A program made the position numbers and the translations under genes. Below, in pieces: positions 54,909-63,154 of a DNA stretch of 64,000 nucleotides; position 1 is the stretch's first letter; each line of letters opens with the position of its first letter. The DNA lies in the NCBI RefSeq assembly GCF_000733945.1, contig NZ_JPOL01000002.1, forward strand, positions 2,791,001 through 2,855,000. Direction: 5' to 3'. The stretch is from Flavimarina sp. Hel_I_48. GTDB taxonomy: Bacteria > Bacteroidota > Bacteroidia > Flavobacteriales > Flavobacteriaceae. The notes under the pieces are model-generated. The model saw nothing but the letters and a program-made list of their open reading frames with translations, was not told the origin of the DNA and ran no database searches.

Positions 54909-55247
54909 ACTAAAAAAGGAGTATTTTTGTCGGTTTTTAAGCTAAAAAAAGTTGTTTTCCTGAAAATGAAGCAGTATATCGCATTCCTAATACACGAATT
55001 ATAATGCTAAAGATACGCGGATGTGCAAAGCTTTGCAAATAGCTCTAATGGTATGTGAAAATAATGAGAAAATCTACCAGGAATATATAATCAGTATGGC
55101 TTCCGTTTTTAAAAATTCAATACATAGATAATATACTATACGGTATGGGCAAGGCCTTTAGTTAAAGGTTTGTATATGCCTGTTAAACCTATAACAAATA
55201 AGATTGTATCGCGGGTTTTTCTGATTAATTTTAAGAAAACACAATGT
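54909..55247. other. AT-rich divergent gap between lnt and the TIGR01777 gene
   Basis: This 339-base gap must carry the promoters of both genes. I find no ORF, RNA or exact TAnnTTTG box with good spacing. It contains one 14-base palindrome (TGCAAAGCTTTGCA, 55024-55037) of unknown meaning. Confidence 0.4.
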
Positions 55248-56159
55248 ATGCGTGTATTGATTACAGGAGCGACAGGACTTTTAGGCCAACAACTGGTAAA
55301 AGAATGCCACACTAAAGGAATTGATGTCAATTATTTGACCACCAGTTCTGATAAACTGGAAGATAAAGAAAACTACAAAGGCTTTTTGTGGGATGCTAAA
55401 AACAAGGAGATAGATGCGACTTGTTTAAAAGGGGTGCATACGGTTATTCATCTTGCAGGCGCAAGCATCGCAGAACGTTGGACAGATGAGCACAAGCAAG
55501 CCATAATTGATAGTAGGATCAATACGGCCAATTTATTATTCGATTTGCTTAAGGAAAAGGAAAACATGGTAGATCATTTTATATCTGCCAGTGCTATTGG
55601 AGCCTATCCATCTTCATTGGAAACCCTGTATACAGAGGAATATCCAGAATACAACCCCAGTTTTTTAGGAGATGTGGTAAACGTATGGGAGCAAGCCGCA
55701 GATCAGTTTGAAGAAATTGGCCTAAAAGTGACTAAAATACGTATAGGAGTCGTTTTGGCCGAAAATGGCGGAGCTTTGCAACAATTAATAAAGCCCATCA
55801 AAATATATGTAGGCGCTCCTTTAGGATCAGGAAAACAATTTCAATCCTGGATACATATTAAAGATCTCGCTAACATATTTGTTCATTGTATGGAACAGAA
55901 ACTTGCTGGTATTTACAATGCCACCGCACCACATCCGGTAACGAATGCAACACTGACAAAAACAGCCGCTGAGGTTTTGAATAAACCCTTATGGTTACCT
56001 AATGTTCCTGAGTTTGCGTTGAAAGCGGCTTTAGGGGATATGGCAGCAGTTGTACTTGAGAGTCAAAAGGTAAGTTCTGCCAAAATCCAGGGTGAAGGAT
56101 ATGTTTTTTCATATGAGCGTATTGAGAAAGCTTTAGATTGCTTACTATCTACCAAATAA
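55248..56159 (+). CDS. TIGR01777-family NAD(P)-dependent epimerase-like protein
   Basis: From ATG 55248 the product is 303 residues and starts with the Rossmann motif VLITGATGLLGQQL (3-16). An upstream ATG at 55170 would put 26 residues before it and is rejected. HLAGASIAERWTDEHKQ and SASAIGAYP are typical of the TIGR01777 group (YfcH-like). The C-terminal DUF1731 region has LPNVPEFALKAALGDMA. Members are cytosolic short-chain dehydrogenase/reductase proteins without a proven substrate. A palindromic terminator follows. Confidence 0.9.
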   Translation: MRVLITGATGLLGQQLVKECHTKGIDVNYLTTSSDKLEDKENYKGFLWDAKNKEIDATCLKGVHTVIHLAGASIAERWTDEHKQAIIDSRINTANLLFDLLKEKENMVDHFISASAIGAYPSSLETLYTEEYPEYNPSFLGDVVNVWEQAADQFEEIGLKVTKIRIGVVLAENGGALQQLIKPIKIYVGAPLGSGKQFQSWIHIKDLANIFVHCMEQKLAGIYNATAPHPVTNATLTKTAAEVLNKPLWLPNVPEFALKAALGDMAAVVLESQKVSSAKIQGEGYVFSYERIEKALDCLLSTK

Positions 56160-56160
56160 A

Positions 56161-56186
56161 AAAAGCCCGTCGTACGACGGGCTTTT
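56161..56186. terminator. Bidirectional intrinsic terminator
   Basis: A perfect 26-base palindrome: AAAAGCCCGTCG, a short centre, and its complement ending in TTTT. It lies between the convergent TIGR01777 (+) and YceI (-) genes. Confidence 0.92.
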
Positions 56187-56206
56187 CAGTTTTAAGTAAT
56201 AATGGA

Positions 56207-56875
56207 TTACATCTGCTTTTTAGCAACGATATCTATTGTAAGGGTTATATCATCACTGATAAACTTATCTCCAAGATCATCAAATACAGATTTAGAACCG
56301 TAGTTTACATTCCATTTGGTACGGTCTATAGTAAAAGGCTCACTTTTAAGAGTCATTGTGCTACCATCTACAGAATAGGTTACCGGAAATGAAATGTTAT
56401 TTTTGGCATCTTTAATAGTAAGATTACCTTCTAACATCTGTTTTCCATTGTCATCCATAACATCAGTAATTTCAAATGCTGCGGTAGGATACTTTTGAAC
56501 GTTAAAGAAATCTCCTTCTTTACCTTCTACAGTTCCTTTAAGGTGCTGCTCAAGATTGGTTTTTTGTTCACCTTCCAGGTCAGTATCAGTTATTGTGGTC
56601 ATATCTATAAGAAAACTTCCACTTAGGCTATCCCCTGCTACTTTTACTACTCCAGATTCCAGGTTAACCGTGCCAGTGTGCGTACCTGTGGGCTTGTTGC
56701 CTTCCCATGTAATAGTCGATGCTTGTGTATCAACCATGAACTTTGATGCCTGCATACTGGTTTCAGCGGCTACTTCTGCTTCGCCTGCTTCGGTCTTATT
56801 TTTACTGTCTTTACATGATACCATGCCGGTTAAGAGTACGGCAAGGCTAAGTACGGGTATTAATTTAATTTTCAT
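56207..56875 (-). CDS. YceI-family lipoprotein
   Basis: The 222-residue protein has a lipoprotein signal ending GMVSC (Cys21). A Ser/Glu-rich linker is followed by a YceI lipocalin-like barrel (about 45-220): ASTITWEGNKPTGTHTG, GSFLIDMTTI, FFNVQKYPTAAFEI and WNVNYGSKSVFDD. The family binds isoprenoid-like lipids in the periplasm or outer membrane. On the minus strand a TAATTTG box lies about 35 bases upstream (56913-56907), divergent from the grpE promoter. Confidence 0.93.
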   Translation of the reverse strand: MKIKLIPVLSLAVLLTGMVSCKDSKNKTEAGEAEVAAETSMQASKFMVDTQASTITWEGNKPTGTHTGTVNLESGVVKVAGDSLSGSFLIDMTTITDTDLEGEQKTNLEQHLKGTVEGKEGDFFNVQKYPTAAFEITDVMDDNGKQMLEGNLTIKDAKNNISFPVTYSVDGSTMTLKSEPFTIDRTKWNVNYGSKSVFDDLGDKFISDDITLTIDIVAKKQM

Positions 56876-56968
56876 AAACGATTTATTTAGGTATATATTA
56901 AGAGGCCAAATTACGATTTTGATTTTTCTCCCTTCTTAAATTTTTTGTAAATATAATCTAGTGACATT

Positions 56969-57000
56969 TTGACATTTATATTGAAGTGGCAGTACTTTTG
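56969..57000 (+). promoter_or_regulatory. Candidate promoter of grpE-dnaJ
   Basis: TACTTTTG (56993-57000) fits TAnnTTTG, with TTGACA beginning at 56969, 21 bases upstream of it. This is the best-formed promoter seen in the window, and the leader would be about 20 bases. Confidence 0.5.
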
Positions 57001-57027
57001 CCTCATGTGATTAAAATAAAGATACAG

Positions 57028-57603
57028 ATGAGCACAGATAATATAAAAGAACAAGAGCAAGACCATCAGGATCAGCATAAAGATCACGAAGGAAAATTAG
57101 ACCAGGAAGCGGTACAGGGTGAAGCACAGCAAGAGGATGACGCCAGTGATGAAGATATTTTAAATGCGTATAAAGCGGATCTTGAAAAGGAAAAGGATAA
57201 GTTTTTACGTCTATTTGCCGAATTTGAAAATTACAAACGACGTACTGCAAAAGAGCGAAGCGAGCTTTTTAAAACTGCCGGTCAGGAAGTAATGCAGGCA
57301 ATGCTTCCCGTACTTGACGATTTTGACAGGGCGTCTATAGAGATTGCAAAGGCAAAAGATAAAAACCTTTTAAAAGGTGTTGAGCTGATAAGAAATAAAC
57401 TTAGTGAAACCCTCAAGGCTAAAGGTTTATCCCTTATGGAAGTCAATGAAGGGGATGTGTTTGATGCTGAAAAACATGAAGCTATTACCCAAATACCCGC
57501 ACCTAAGGACGCTTTAAAGGGAAAAATTGTGGACGTTGTAGAGAAAGGCTATATGCTGGGCGAGCGTATTATACGATTCCCTAAAGTGGTCGTGGGCAAC
57601 TAA
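57028..57603 (+). CDS. grpE: Nucleotide exchange factor GrpE
   Basis: GrpE releases ADP from DnaK. From ATG 57028 the product is 191 residues; the upstream start at 56986 would overlap the promoter box and is rejected. An acidic, Gln/His-rich tail (1-50) leads to a long coiled coil (LEKEKDKFLRLFAEFENYKRR in two parts) and the C-terminal beta domain ending GYMLGERIIRFPKVVVG. dnaJ follows after 47 bases, the usual grpE-dnaJ operon. dnaK is not in the window. Confidence 0.95.
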   Translation: MSTDNIKEQEQDHQDQHKDHEGKLDQEAVQGEAQQEDDASDEDILNAYKADLEKEKDKFLRLFAEFENYKRRTAKERSELFKTAGQEVMQAMLPVLDDFDRASIEIAKAKDKNLLKGVELIRNKLSETLKAKGLSLMEVNEGDVFDAEKHEAITQIPAPKDALKGKIVDVVEKGYMLGERIIRFPKVVVGN

Positions 57604-57650
57604 AAATTTCCTGCTGCCTACAAAAGGAATTAATTACCAAAGATTTACTG

Positions 57651-58760
57651 ATGAAAGAAGATTATTACGACATACTTGGCATTGCGAAAGGAGCAACTGC
57701 TACGCAAATAAAAAAGGCATACCGCAAAAAGGCCATTGAGTTTCATCCTGATAAAAATCCAGATGATCACAAGGCCGAAGATATGTTTAAAAAAGCAGCT
57801 GAGGCCTACGAGGTACTGGGAAATGAAGAGAAAAGGGCCAAATATGACCGTTATGGCCATCAGGCTTTTGAAGGTGGCGGCGGCTTCGGTGGAGGTGGCA
57901 TGAACATGGATGATATATTCAGCCAGTTTGGTGATATTTTTGGTGGTTTTGGCGGCGGTGGCGGCTTCTCTGGTTTTGGTGGCGGTCAGCGCCGTATGAA
58001 AGGAAGTAATTTACGCATACGTGTAAAACTAACCTTGGAGGAAATCGCAAATGGAGCCGATAAAAAAATCAAGGTAAAACGTAAAACGTTAGCGAAAGGC
58101 ACAACGTATAAAACCTGTAGTACCTGTAATGGTCAGGGTCAGGTGATGCGTGTGACCAATACTATTTTGGGACGTATGCAGACAGCTACAACCTGTAATA
58201 CCTGTGGTGGTTCTGGTCAGATGATAGATTCTAAGCCAGCAGATGCTGACGCTGATGGTATGAAGGCGAGCGAAGAAACGGTTTCCATAAAAATCCCGGC
58301 GGGAGTTGTTGAAGGTATGCAGCTTAAAGTATCCGGTAAGGGTAACGATGCCCCTGGAGACGGTATCCCTGGTGATCTTCTTGTTTTAATTGAAGAGCAG
58401 GAGCATGATACCCTAAAGCGTGAAGGGGACAACCTTCATTATGATCTTTACGTGAGTATTCCTGATGCTATATTGGGTACTAGCAAAGAAATTGATACCG
58501 TAACAGGTAAAGTACGCATCAAGGTGGAAGAAGGTACGCAAAGCGGAAAAATCCTTCGATTACGCGGTAAGGGAATTCCTTCCATAAATGGTTATGGTAA
58601 AGGGGATCTACTCGTGCACGTAAATGTGTGGACGCCAAAAGATCTGAATAAAGAGCAGAAAGAATTCTTCGATCGTATGGTGGATAATGAGCATTTTGAG
58701 CCGAAACCACAAACGGAGGATAAATCCTTTTTTGACAAAGTGAAGGATATGTTCTCCTGA
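57651..58760 (+). CDS. dnaJ: Chaperone DnaJ with a two-motif zinc domain
   Basis: The 369-residue Hsp40 has a J domain (1-70, HPD at about 33-35), a Gly/Phe-rich region (about 75-115) and a substrate-binding C-terminus (about 120-345). In the zinc-finger place I see only two CxxCxGxG motifs, CSTCNGQG and CNTCGGSG, where most bacterial DnaJ have four. That leaves one zinc site instead of two. I believe this is normal for flavobacteria and not damage, since the flanks are well formed. Two hairpins follow the stop. Confidence 0.95.
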   Translation: MKEDYYDILGIAKGATATQIKKAYRKKAIEFHPDKNPDDHKAEDMFKKAAEAYEVLGNEEKRAKYDRYGHQAFEGGGGFGGGGMNMDDIFSQFGDIFGGFGGGGGFSGFGGGQRRMKGSNLRIRVKLTLEEIANGADKKIKVKRKTLAKGTTYKTCSTCNGQGQVMRVTNTILGRMQTATTCNTCGGSGQMIDSKPADADADGMKASEETVSIKIPAGVVEGMQLKVSGKGNDAPGDGIPGDLLVLIEEQEHDTLKREGDNLHYDLYVSIPDAILGTSKEIDTVTGKVRIKVEEGTQSGKILRLRGKGIPSINGYGKGDLLVHVNVWTPKDLNKEQKEFFDRMVDNEHFEPKPQTEDKSFFDKVKDMFS

Positions 58761-58795
58761 TGTATTGAGATAATCAAAAAATATGTATATTTGAA

Positions 58796-58831
58796 TATCA
58801 CTAATCACTAGTTAGTGATATTTTTCTTTTT
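58796..58831 (+). terminator. Terminator 1 after dnaJ
   Basis: TATCACTAA pairs with TTAGTGATA (9 bp), followed by a T-rich run. Confidence 0.85.
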
Positions 58832-58846
58832 CATAGCAATTTTTTT

Positions 58847-58879
58847 CCCATCCTCGGTGCAGATTGAGGGTGGGTTTTT
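58847..58879 (+). terminator. Terminator 2 after dnaJ
   Basis: CCCATCCTC pairs with GAGGGTGGG (9 bp, one G-U), followed directly by TTTTT. Together with terminator 1 it makes a tandem pair. Confidence 0.8.
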
Positions 58880-59095
58880 GCATTTTACGATATAGGGGAA
58901 TTGATTGATAATCCTATTATTGCCTTAATATAAAGTCTCGATTCTGATTCATAAGTATATAATTGGCTACTTTGGTAAGATTTCGCCTGTTTTTGGGCAT
59001 TTTTCCATCATAAATGAAAGATTTTAATCTTTAACGTTGAGGAGCGTTCATAGATTTAAACCATTTTCAATACCTTTATCCCTTATTACATAACT

Positions 59096-60052
59096 ATGGA
59101 ATATCTTCTTGCCGCAGACCACGTTTCTAAGAAATTTGGCAAGTATACTGCTCTTAATGATCTTTCTATCGCAGTCCCCACGGGAAGTGTTTTTGGCCTT
59201 TTAGGGCCTAATGGGGCAGGCAAAACAACTTTGATCCGTATTATCAATCAGATTACTGCTCCAGATGAAGGAAGCGTAACTCTGGGTGGCGAACCGCTGC
59301 AGCAAAAACATATTTTGAACATAGGTTACATGCCAGAAGAACGCGGACTGTATAAAAGTATGAAAGTAGGGGAGCAGCTGCTTTACCTGGCACAACTTAA
59401 GGGAATGACGCGCAGCGATGCCAAATCCCAGAGCGAATACTGGTTTTCAAGGCTGGGTATTACCGGTTGGTGGGATAAAAAGATCCAGGAACTTTCCAAG
59501 GGGCAGGCACAAAAAATACAGTTTATCGTGACAGTGCTTCATAGACCTAAACTACTCATATTTGACGAACCTTTTAGTGGTTTTGATCCTATTAATGCCA
59601 ATTTGATCAAGGATGAGATTCTAAAATTGAGGGATGATGGTGCGACCATTATCTTTTCTACCCACCGTATGGAATCTGTTGAGGCCATGTGCGATCATAT
59701 CGCACTTATCAATAAATCCAATAAAATACTGGACGGAAACCTCGCAGAGATTAAGCGTAATTATAGATCAAATACCTATGAGATAGGACTGGAAACTGTT
59801 GAGGATACCCATGAAGCCCAGCAACGACTTAACATGGAAGTTACCACTGCACTCCCGGAAAACTGGAATGTAACCCCGGCGACTTTTAAAACTATACATG
59901 ACCACGATCTCAAACTAACGGTACAGATGCCAGAAGGTGCAAGCGCCAATGATTTGCTGCGCTATCTTACTACAAAAGGAATGGTCAATCATTTTGTGGA
60001 AGTGATCCCTTCGGTAAATGACATTTTTATTCAAACCATAAGTTCCAATTAA
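59096..60052 (+). CDS. ABC transporter ATP-binding protein (NatA/Ccm-like)
   Basis: The 318-residue ATPase shows LLGPNGAGKTTLIR (Walker A, about 37-50), ELSKGQAQKIQF (signature) and LLIFDEPFSGFDP (Walker B). An added C-terminal region (about 225-318) is like the regulatory tail of ABC-2-type exporters. Its partner permease starts 4 bases after its stop. The cargo of NatA-like systems is not settled (sodium, drugs or envelope components), and none is suggested by sequence here. It begins an operon that continues to the right edge. Confidence 0.92.
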   Translation: MEYLLAADHVSKKFGKYTALNDLSIAVPTGSVFGLLGPNGAGKTTLIRIINQITAPDEGSVTLGGEPLQQKHILNIGYMPEERGLYKSMKVGEQLLYLAQLKGMTRSDAKSQSEYWFSRLGITGWWDKKIQELSKGQAQKIQFIVTVLHRPKLLIFDEPFSGFDPINANLIKDEILKLRDDGATIIFSTHRMESVEAMCDHIALINKSNKILDGNLAEIKRNYRSNTYEIGLETVEDTHEAQQRLNMEVTTALPENWNVTPATFKTIHDHDLKLTVQMPEGASANDLLRYLTTKGMVNHFVEVIPSVNDIFIQTISSN

Positions 60053-60056
60053 ATAA

Positions 60057-61346
60057 ATGGGAAAACTGAGCCTGATTGTAAAACGGGAATACAAAGCACG
60101 CGTGAGCAACCGGTCATTTATCGTAATGACCTTTCTAAGTCCCATAATCGCGGTAGGTATGATATTTCTTATCGTCTATCTTACTCAGGTAAATCAGGAT
60201 GGACAGCGCACGATCGTTGTTGTAGATGATTCTGGTCTTTTTTACAAGGATTTTGAAAGTACCGAAGAAATAAATTACGTAGACCTCTCACCTGTAGGTC
60301 TGGATAATGCCAAAGAAAATGTTAGAAAGAATGGATATTTTGGTCTTCTTTATATTCCCGAAGAAGTCAAAACCCAGCCCAGCACCGTACGTTTTTTTGG
60401 AGCAGAAGTTCCCGGTTTTGCCACACTGGATGCAATGGAAGAGCAAATCGAAAAAAAACTTACCGATGAGAAGCTGATAGATCGAGGCGTTAATCTCGAT
60501 ATGATCGAAGAATCAAAAACGGTGGTTTCCATAAATATAGAAAATTTCACCGGTGAGCGTACGTCTAAAGTCTCAAATTGGATTAAGGCCGGTTTTGGCG
60601 GTGGCGCTGGGTATCTGCTCATGATGTTTATCATAATCTATGGCAATATGGTTATGCGTAGTGTCATTGAAGAAAAGACAAATCGTATTATAGAAGTGAT
60701 CATTTCTTCGGTAAAACCTTTTAAATTAATGATGGGCAAGATCATAGGGACGACTTTAGCCGGTATTACCCAGTTTACCATCTGGATTATTCTGGGAGCG
60801 GTACTTTTACTGGGCCTTGTAAGCTTCCTGGGCATAGATGCCACTGCGGGCCAGGTTCCGCTGGGCAATATGGCTGCTACAGATCTGGATAAAATGGAGC
60901 TTATTATTCTTGATATTCTTAAGCTTCCCCTTATTGAGCTGGCTGTATTTTTCATCATCTATTTTATAGGCGGTTACTTTCTGTACAGTTCCATTTATGC
61001 AGCCATAGGTGCTGCGGTAGATAGTGAAACCGATACGCAGCAGTTTATGCTCCCGCTCATAATGCCGCTCATGTTAGCCATTTACGTTGGCTTTTTTGCG
61101 GTTATTGACAATCCGCATGGTATTGTTGCCGTTGTTTTTTCTTATATTCCACTTACATCCCCCATTGTCATGCTCATGCGTATTCCGTTTGGCGTGGTCT
61201 GGTGGGAGTTGCTTATTTCTGTAGCGATATTAGTGGGGAGTTTTATGTTTACCGTCTGGTTTGGCTCTAAGATCTATCGTGTGGGAATCTTAATGTATGG
61301 TAAAAAGCCAACTTATAAAGAGCTAATGAAATGGCTCAAGTACTAA
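60057..61346 (+). CDS. ABC-2-type transporter permease (NatB-like)
   Basis: The 429-residue protein has one N-terminal helix (about 21-43) and a large periplasmic domain (about 45-190). Six C-terminal helices in the ABC-2 pattern follow, including the region with MVMRSVIEEKTNRIIEVIISSVKPF, read in two parts, and GKIIGTTLAGITQF. This is the NatB/YhaP layout. It pairs with the upstream ATPase. mscS follows after 3 bases. Confidence 0.9.
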   Translation: MGKLSLIVKREYKARVSNRSFIVMTFLSPIIAVGMIFLIVYLTQVNQDGQRTIVVVDDSGLFYKDFESTEEINYVDLSPVGLDNAKENVRKNGYFGLLYIPEEVKTQPSTVRFFGAEVPGFATLDAMEEQIEKKLTDEKLIDRGVNLDMIEESKTVVSINIENFTGERTSKVSNWIKAGFGGGAGYLLMMFIIIYGNMVMRSVIEEKTNRIIEVIISSVKPFKLMMGKIIGTTLAGITQFTIWIILGAVLLLGLVSFLGIDATAGQVPLGNMAATDLDKMELIILDILKLPLIELAVFFIIYFIGGYFLYSSIYAAIGAAVDSETDTQQFMLPLIMPLMLAIYVGFFAVIDNPHGIVAVVFSYIPLTSPIVMLMRIPFGVVWWELLISVAILVGSFMFTVWFGSKIYRVGILMYGKKPTYKELMKWLKY

Positions 61347-61349
61347 AAC

Positions 61350-62261
61350 ATGATTCAGGAAGTACAGGAAAATATAAAAGAAGGGGCTGAGAAAGTAAAA
61401 GATATCATCCAGGAGGATATCTGGTCTACGATATCTAAGTTCCTTAATCTGGGCTATACTTTAGGAGAGGGTGAAAACCCTATCAGGCTCACCATAGGAG
61501 GTGTGCTACTGGTTATTGTTTCTTTTTTGGTAGCATCCCTTTTGCTTCGGTTGATACGTAGCTTCATTACCCGTAATATGGAGCGTAATGATGAGCTTAA
61601 ATTTATAAGTATCTTCAAATTCATTCGGTATTTTACTTACCTCATTGTCATTGTGCTTAGTTTAAGTGCTTCTGGGATAAACGTAACGGTTTTGATTACT
61701 GCTTCCGCAGCGTTATTTGTGGGTCTGGGGCTGGCACTTCAGGAGCTATTTCAGGATGTTATAGGCGGTATTTTCATAATGATAGATAAGTCGCTTGCAG
61801 TAGGCGACATTATTGAACTGGACGGTAAAGTGGGTCGTATTTTTGAGATTAGATTACGTACCACAAGGGCGATTACCCGTGACGATAAGGTGATAATTAT
61901 CCCCAACCATAAATTTATAAGTGAGATTATTTACAATTTCACTCAAAACCATAACACAACGCGTGAAGCGGTCAACGTTGGCGTGGCCTATGGTAGCGAT
62001 ACAGAACTGGTAAAAAAGATTCTTTTGGACTGTGCTGACGCACAGAATGGCATTCTTAAAAGTCCGGCACCTTTTGTGCTTTTTGAAGATTTTGGCGATA
62101 GTGCGCTTCTATTTGGGATTTATTTCTTTATTCAAGATAGTTTTGTGGATCCGCGTATAAAAAGTGAGATGCGTTTCAAAATAGATCAGGAATTCAGAAA
62201 AAGCGGTATTACCATACCATTTCCCCAGAGGGATGTTCATTTTTATAAAAATAATTCATAG
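61350..62261 (+). CDS. MscS-family mechanosensitive ion channel
   Basis: The 303-residue channel has an N-terminal amphipathic start (IQEVQENIKEGAEKV), three or so membrane helices (about 48-72, 88-110 and 112-140), then the pore-lining GLGLALQELFQDVIGGIFI and the MscS beta domain (AVGDIIELDGKVGRIFEI and IIIPNHKFISEII). It should release solutes on hypo-osmotic shock. It is co-transcribed with an ABC exporter and DUF6268, an arrangement I recognise loosely in flavobacteria. Confidence 0.92.
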   Translation: MIQEVQENIKEGAEKVKDIIQEDIWSTISKFLNLGYTLGEGENPIRLTIGGVLLVIVSFLVASLLLRLIRSFITRNMERNDELKFISIFKFIRYFTYLIVIVLSLSASGINVTVLITASAALFVGLGLALQELFQDVIGGIFIMIDKSLAVGDIIELDGKVGRIFEIRLRTTRAITRDDKVIIIPNHKFISEIIYNFTQNHNTTREAVNVGVAYGSDTELVKKILLDCADAQNGILKSPAPFVLFEDFGDSALLFGIYFFIQDSFVDPRIKSEMRFKIDQEFRKSGITIPFPQRDVHFYKNNS

Positions 62262-62264
62262 GAT

Positions 62265-63152
62265 TTGCATATCAATTATTTAAGAGTCTTTTTAGTATGC
62301 ATATTTTCCGTCGCTTTTGCGAATGCGCAAACTACAGATATTGCGCGCGTGGAATATATGCATATCCCCTTTGCAAAATCAAAAAACTCCCTGAGCCGTT
62401 ATCGCGCGCTTCTACAGATCCCGGTTCCTTTAGATAAAGAACGAAATCATATTTTGGTTTTGGGTCTGGAGTATCGCTTTATTGACATTACCATAAAAGA
62501 TTCGGTTCCTTTTGATCCCCTTCAGGTAAATTCCGTTGAGCGTATGGAACTTGCATTGGGATATGTGTTTAAAATAGCGGGCAACTGGCGTCTGGGCATA
62601 CGTACTGCTGCCCGGATAAGTTCTACATTGAATCAGAGTGCACATGGTGACGATTACATTTACAATGCCGCCGTTTATGCAATTAACAACGTAAGCAATC
62701 CCAAAGATGGTAAACCCTACCGCTTGATTTTTGGGTTGAACTATTCCACGACGCCCGGCCGCAATTACCCACTGCCGCTTATTGACTATTCAAAACGATT
62801 CCGTCCCAATTGGGATTTTACCCTGGGCGTGCCTAAGACGAGTGTTCGGCATTATTTAAATGAATCGCATAAAGACGCTTTTCAGGCGTTTGCAACGCTT
62901 GATAATTTCTTCGGAAACCTGCAGCGTCCCATTACTATTGATGGGAAAACAGCCGAAAATATATCCATGACCATAGTGCTTGGTGGTCTGGGCTATGAGC
63001 ATTTTTTTACTAAAAAGCTCCGGTTTTTTGCCTATGCAGCGCATTCCGTTTCTAATGATTTTAGGCTGCGGAACAACGATAGGGATGATATCTATACCAT
63101 AAATGACGATAATTCTTTCTATTTTAGGGGAGGAATGAAATTTAAATTTTAG
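62265..63152 (+). CDS. DUF6268-type outer-membrane beta-barrel protein
   Basis: The 295-residue protein has a signal peptide (about 1-21, [14 protein letters not shown]) and alternating beta strands with aromatic ends, closing in Phe ([11 protein letters not shown]), as in outer-membrane barrels of the DUF6268 group. Function unknown. The start is TTG 62265, 3 bases after the mscS stop, and gives the signal peptide. The regulator gene follows after 2 bases. Placement between a channel and a regulator suggests an envelope stress theme. Confidence 0.8.
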   Translation: MHINYLRVFLVCIFSVAFANAQTTDIARVEYMHIPFAKSKNSLSRYRALLQIPVPLDKERNHILVLGLEYRFIDITIKDSVPFDPLQVNSVERMELALGYVFKIAGNWRLGIRTAARISSTLNQSAHGDDYIYNAAVYAINNVSNPKDGKPYRLIFGLNYSTTPGRNYPLPLIDYSKRFRPNWDFTLGVPKTSVRHYLNESHKDAFQAFATLDNFFGNLQRPITIDGKTAENISMTIVLGGLGYEHFFTKKLRFFAYAAHSVSNDFRLRNNDRDDIYTINDDNSFYFRGGMKFKF

Positions 63153-63154
63153 AC

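Larger units (their letters stand above)
58761..59095. other. Gap between dnaJ and the ABC operon
   Basis: This 335-base gap holds two terminators near its left side (below) and AT-rich DNA that must include the promoter of the ABC operon. TACTTTGG at about 58964 is one base short of the -7 consensus. No gene is seen. Confidence 0.5.

Noticed and set aside
55024..55037. 14-base palindrome TGCAAAGCTTTGCA as an operator
   Set aside because: A single palindrome in AT-rich DNA with no second copy and no regulator gene nearby. Chance is a sufficient explanation.
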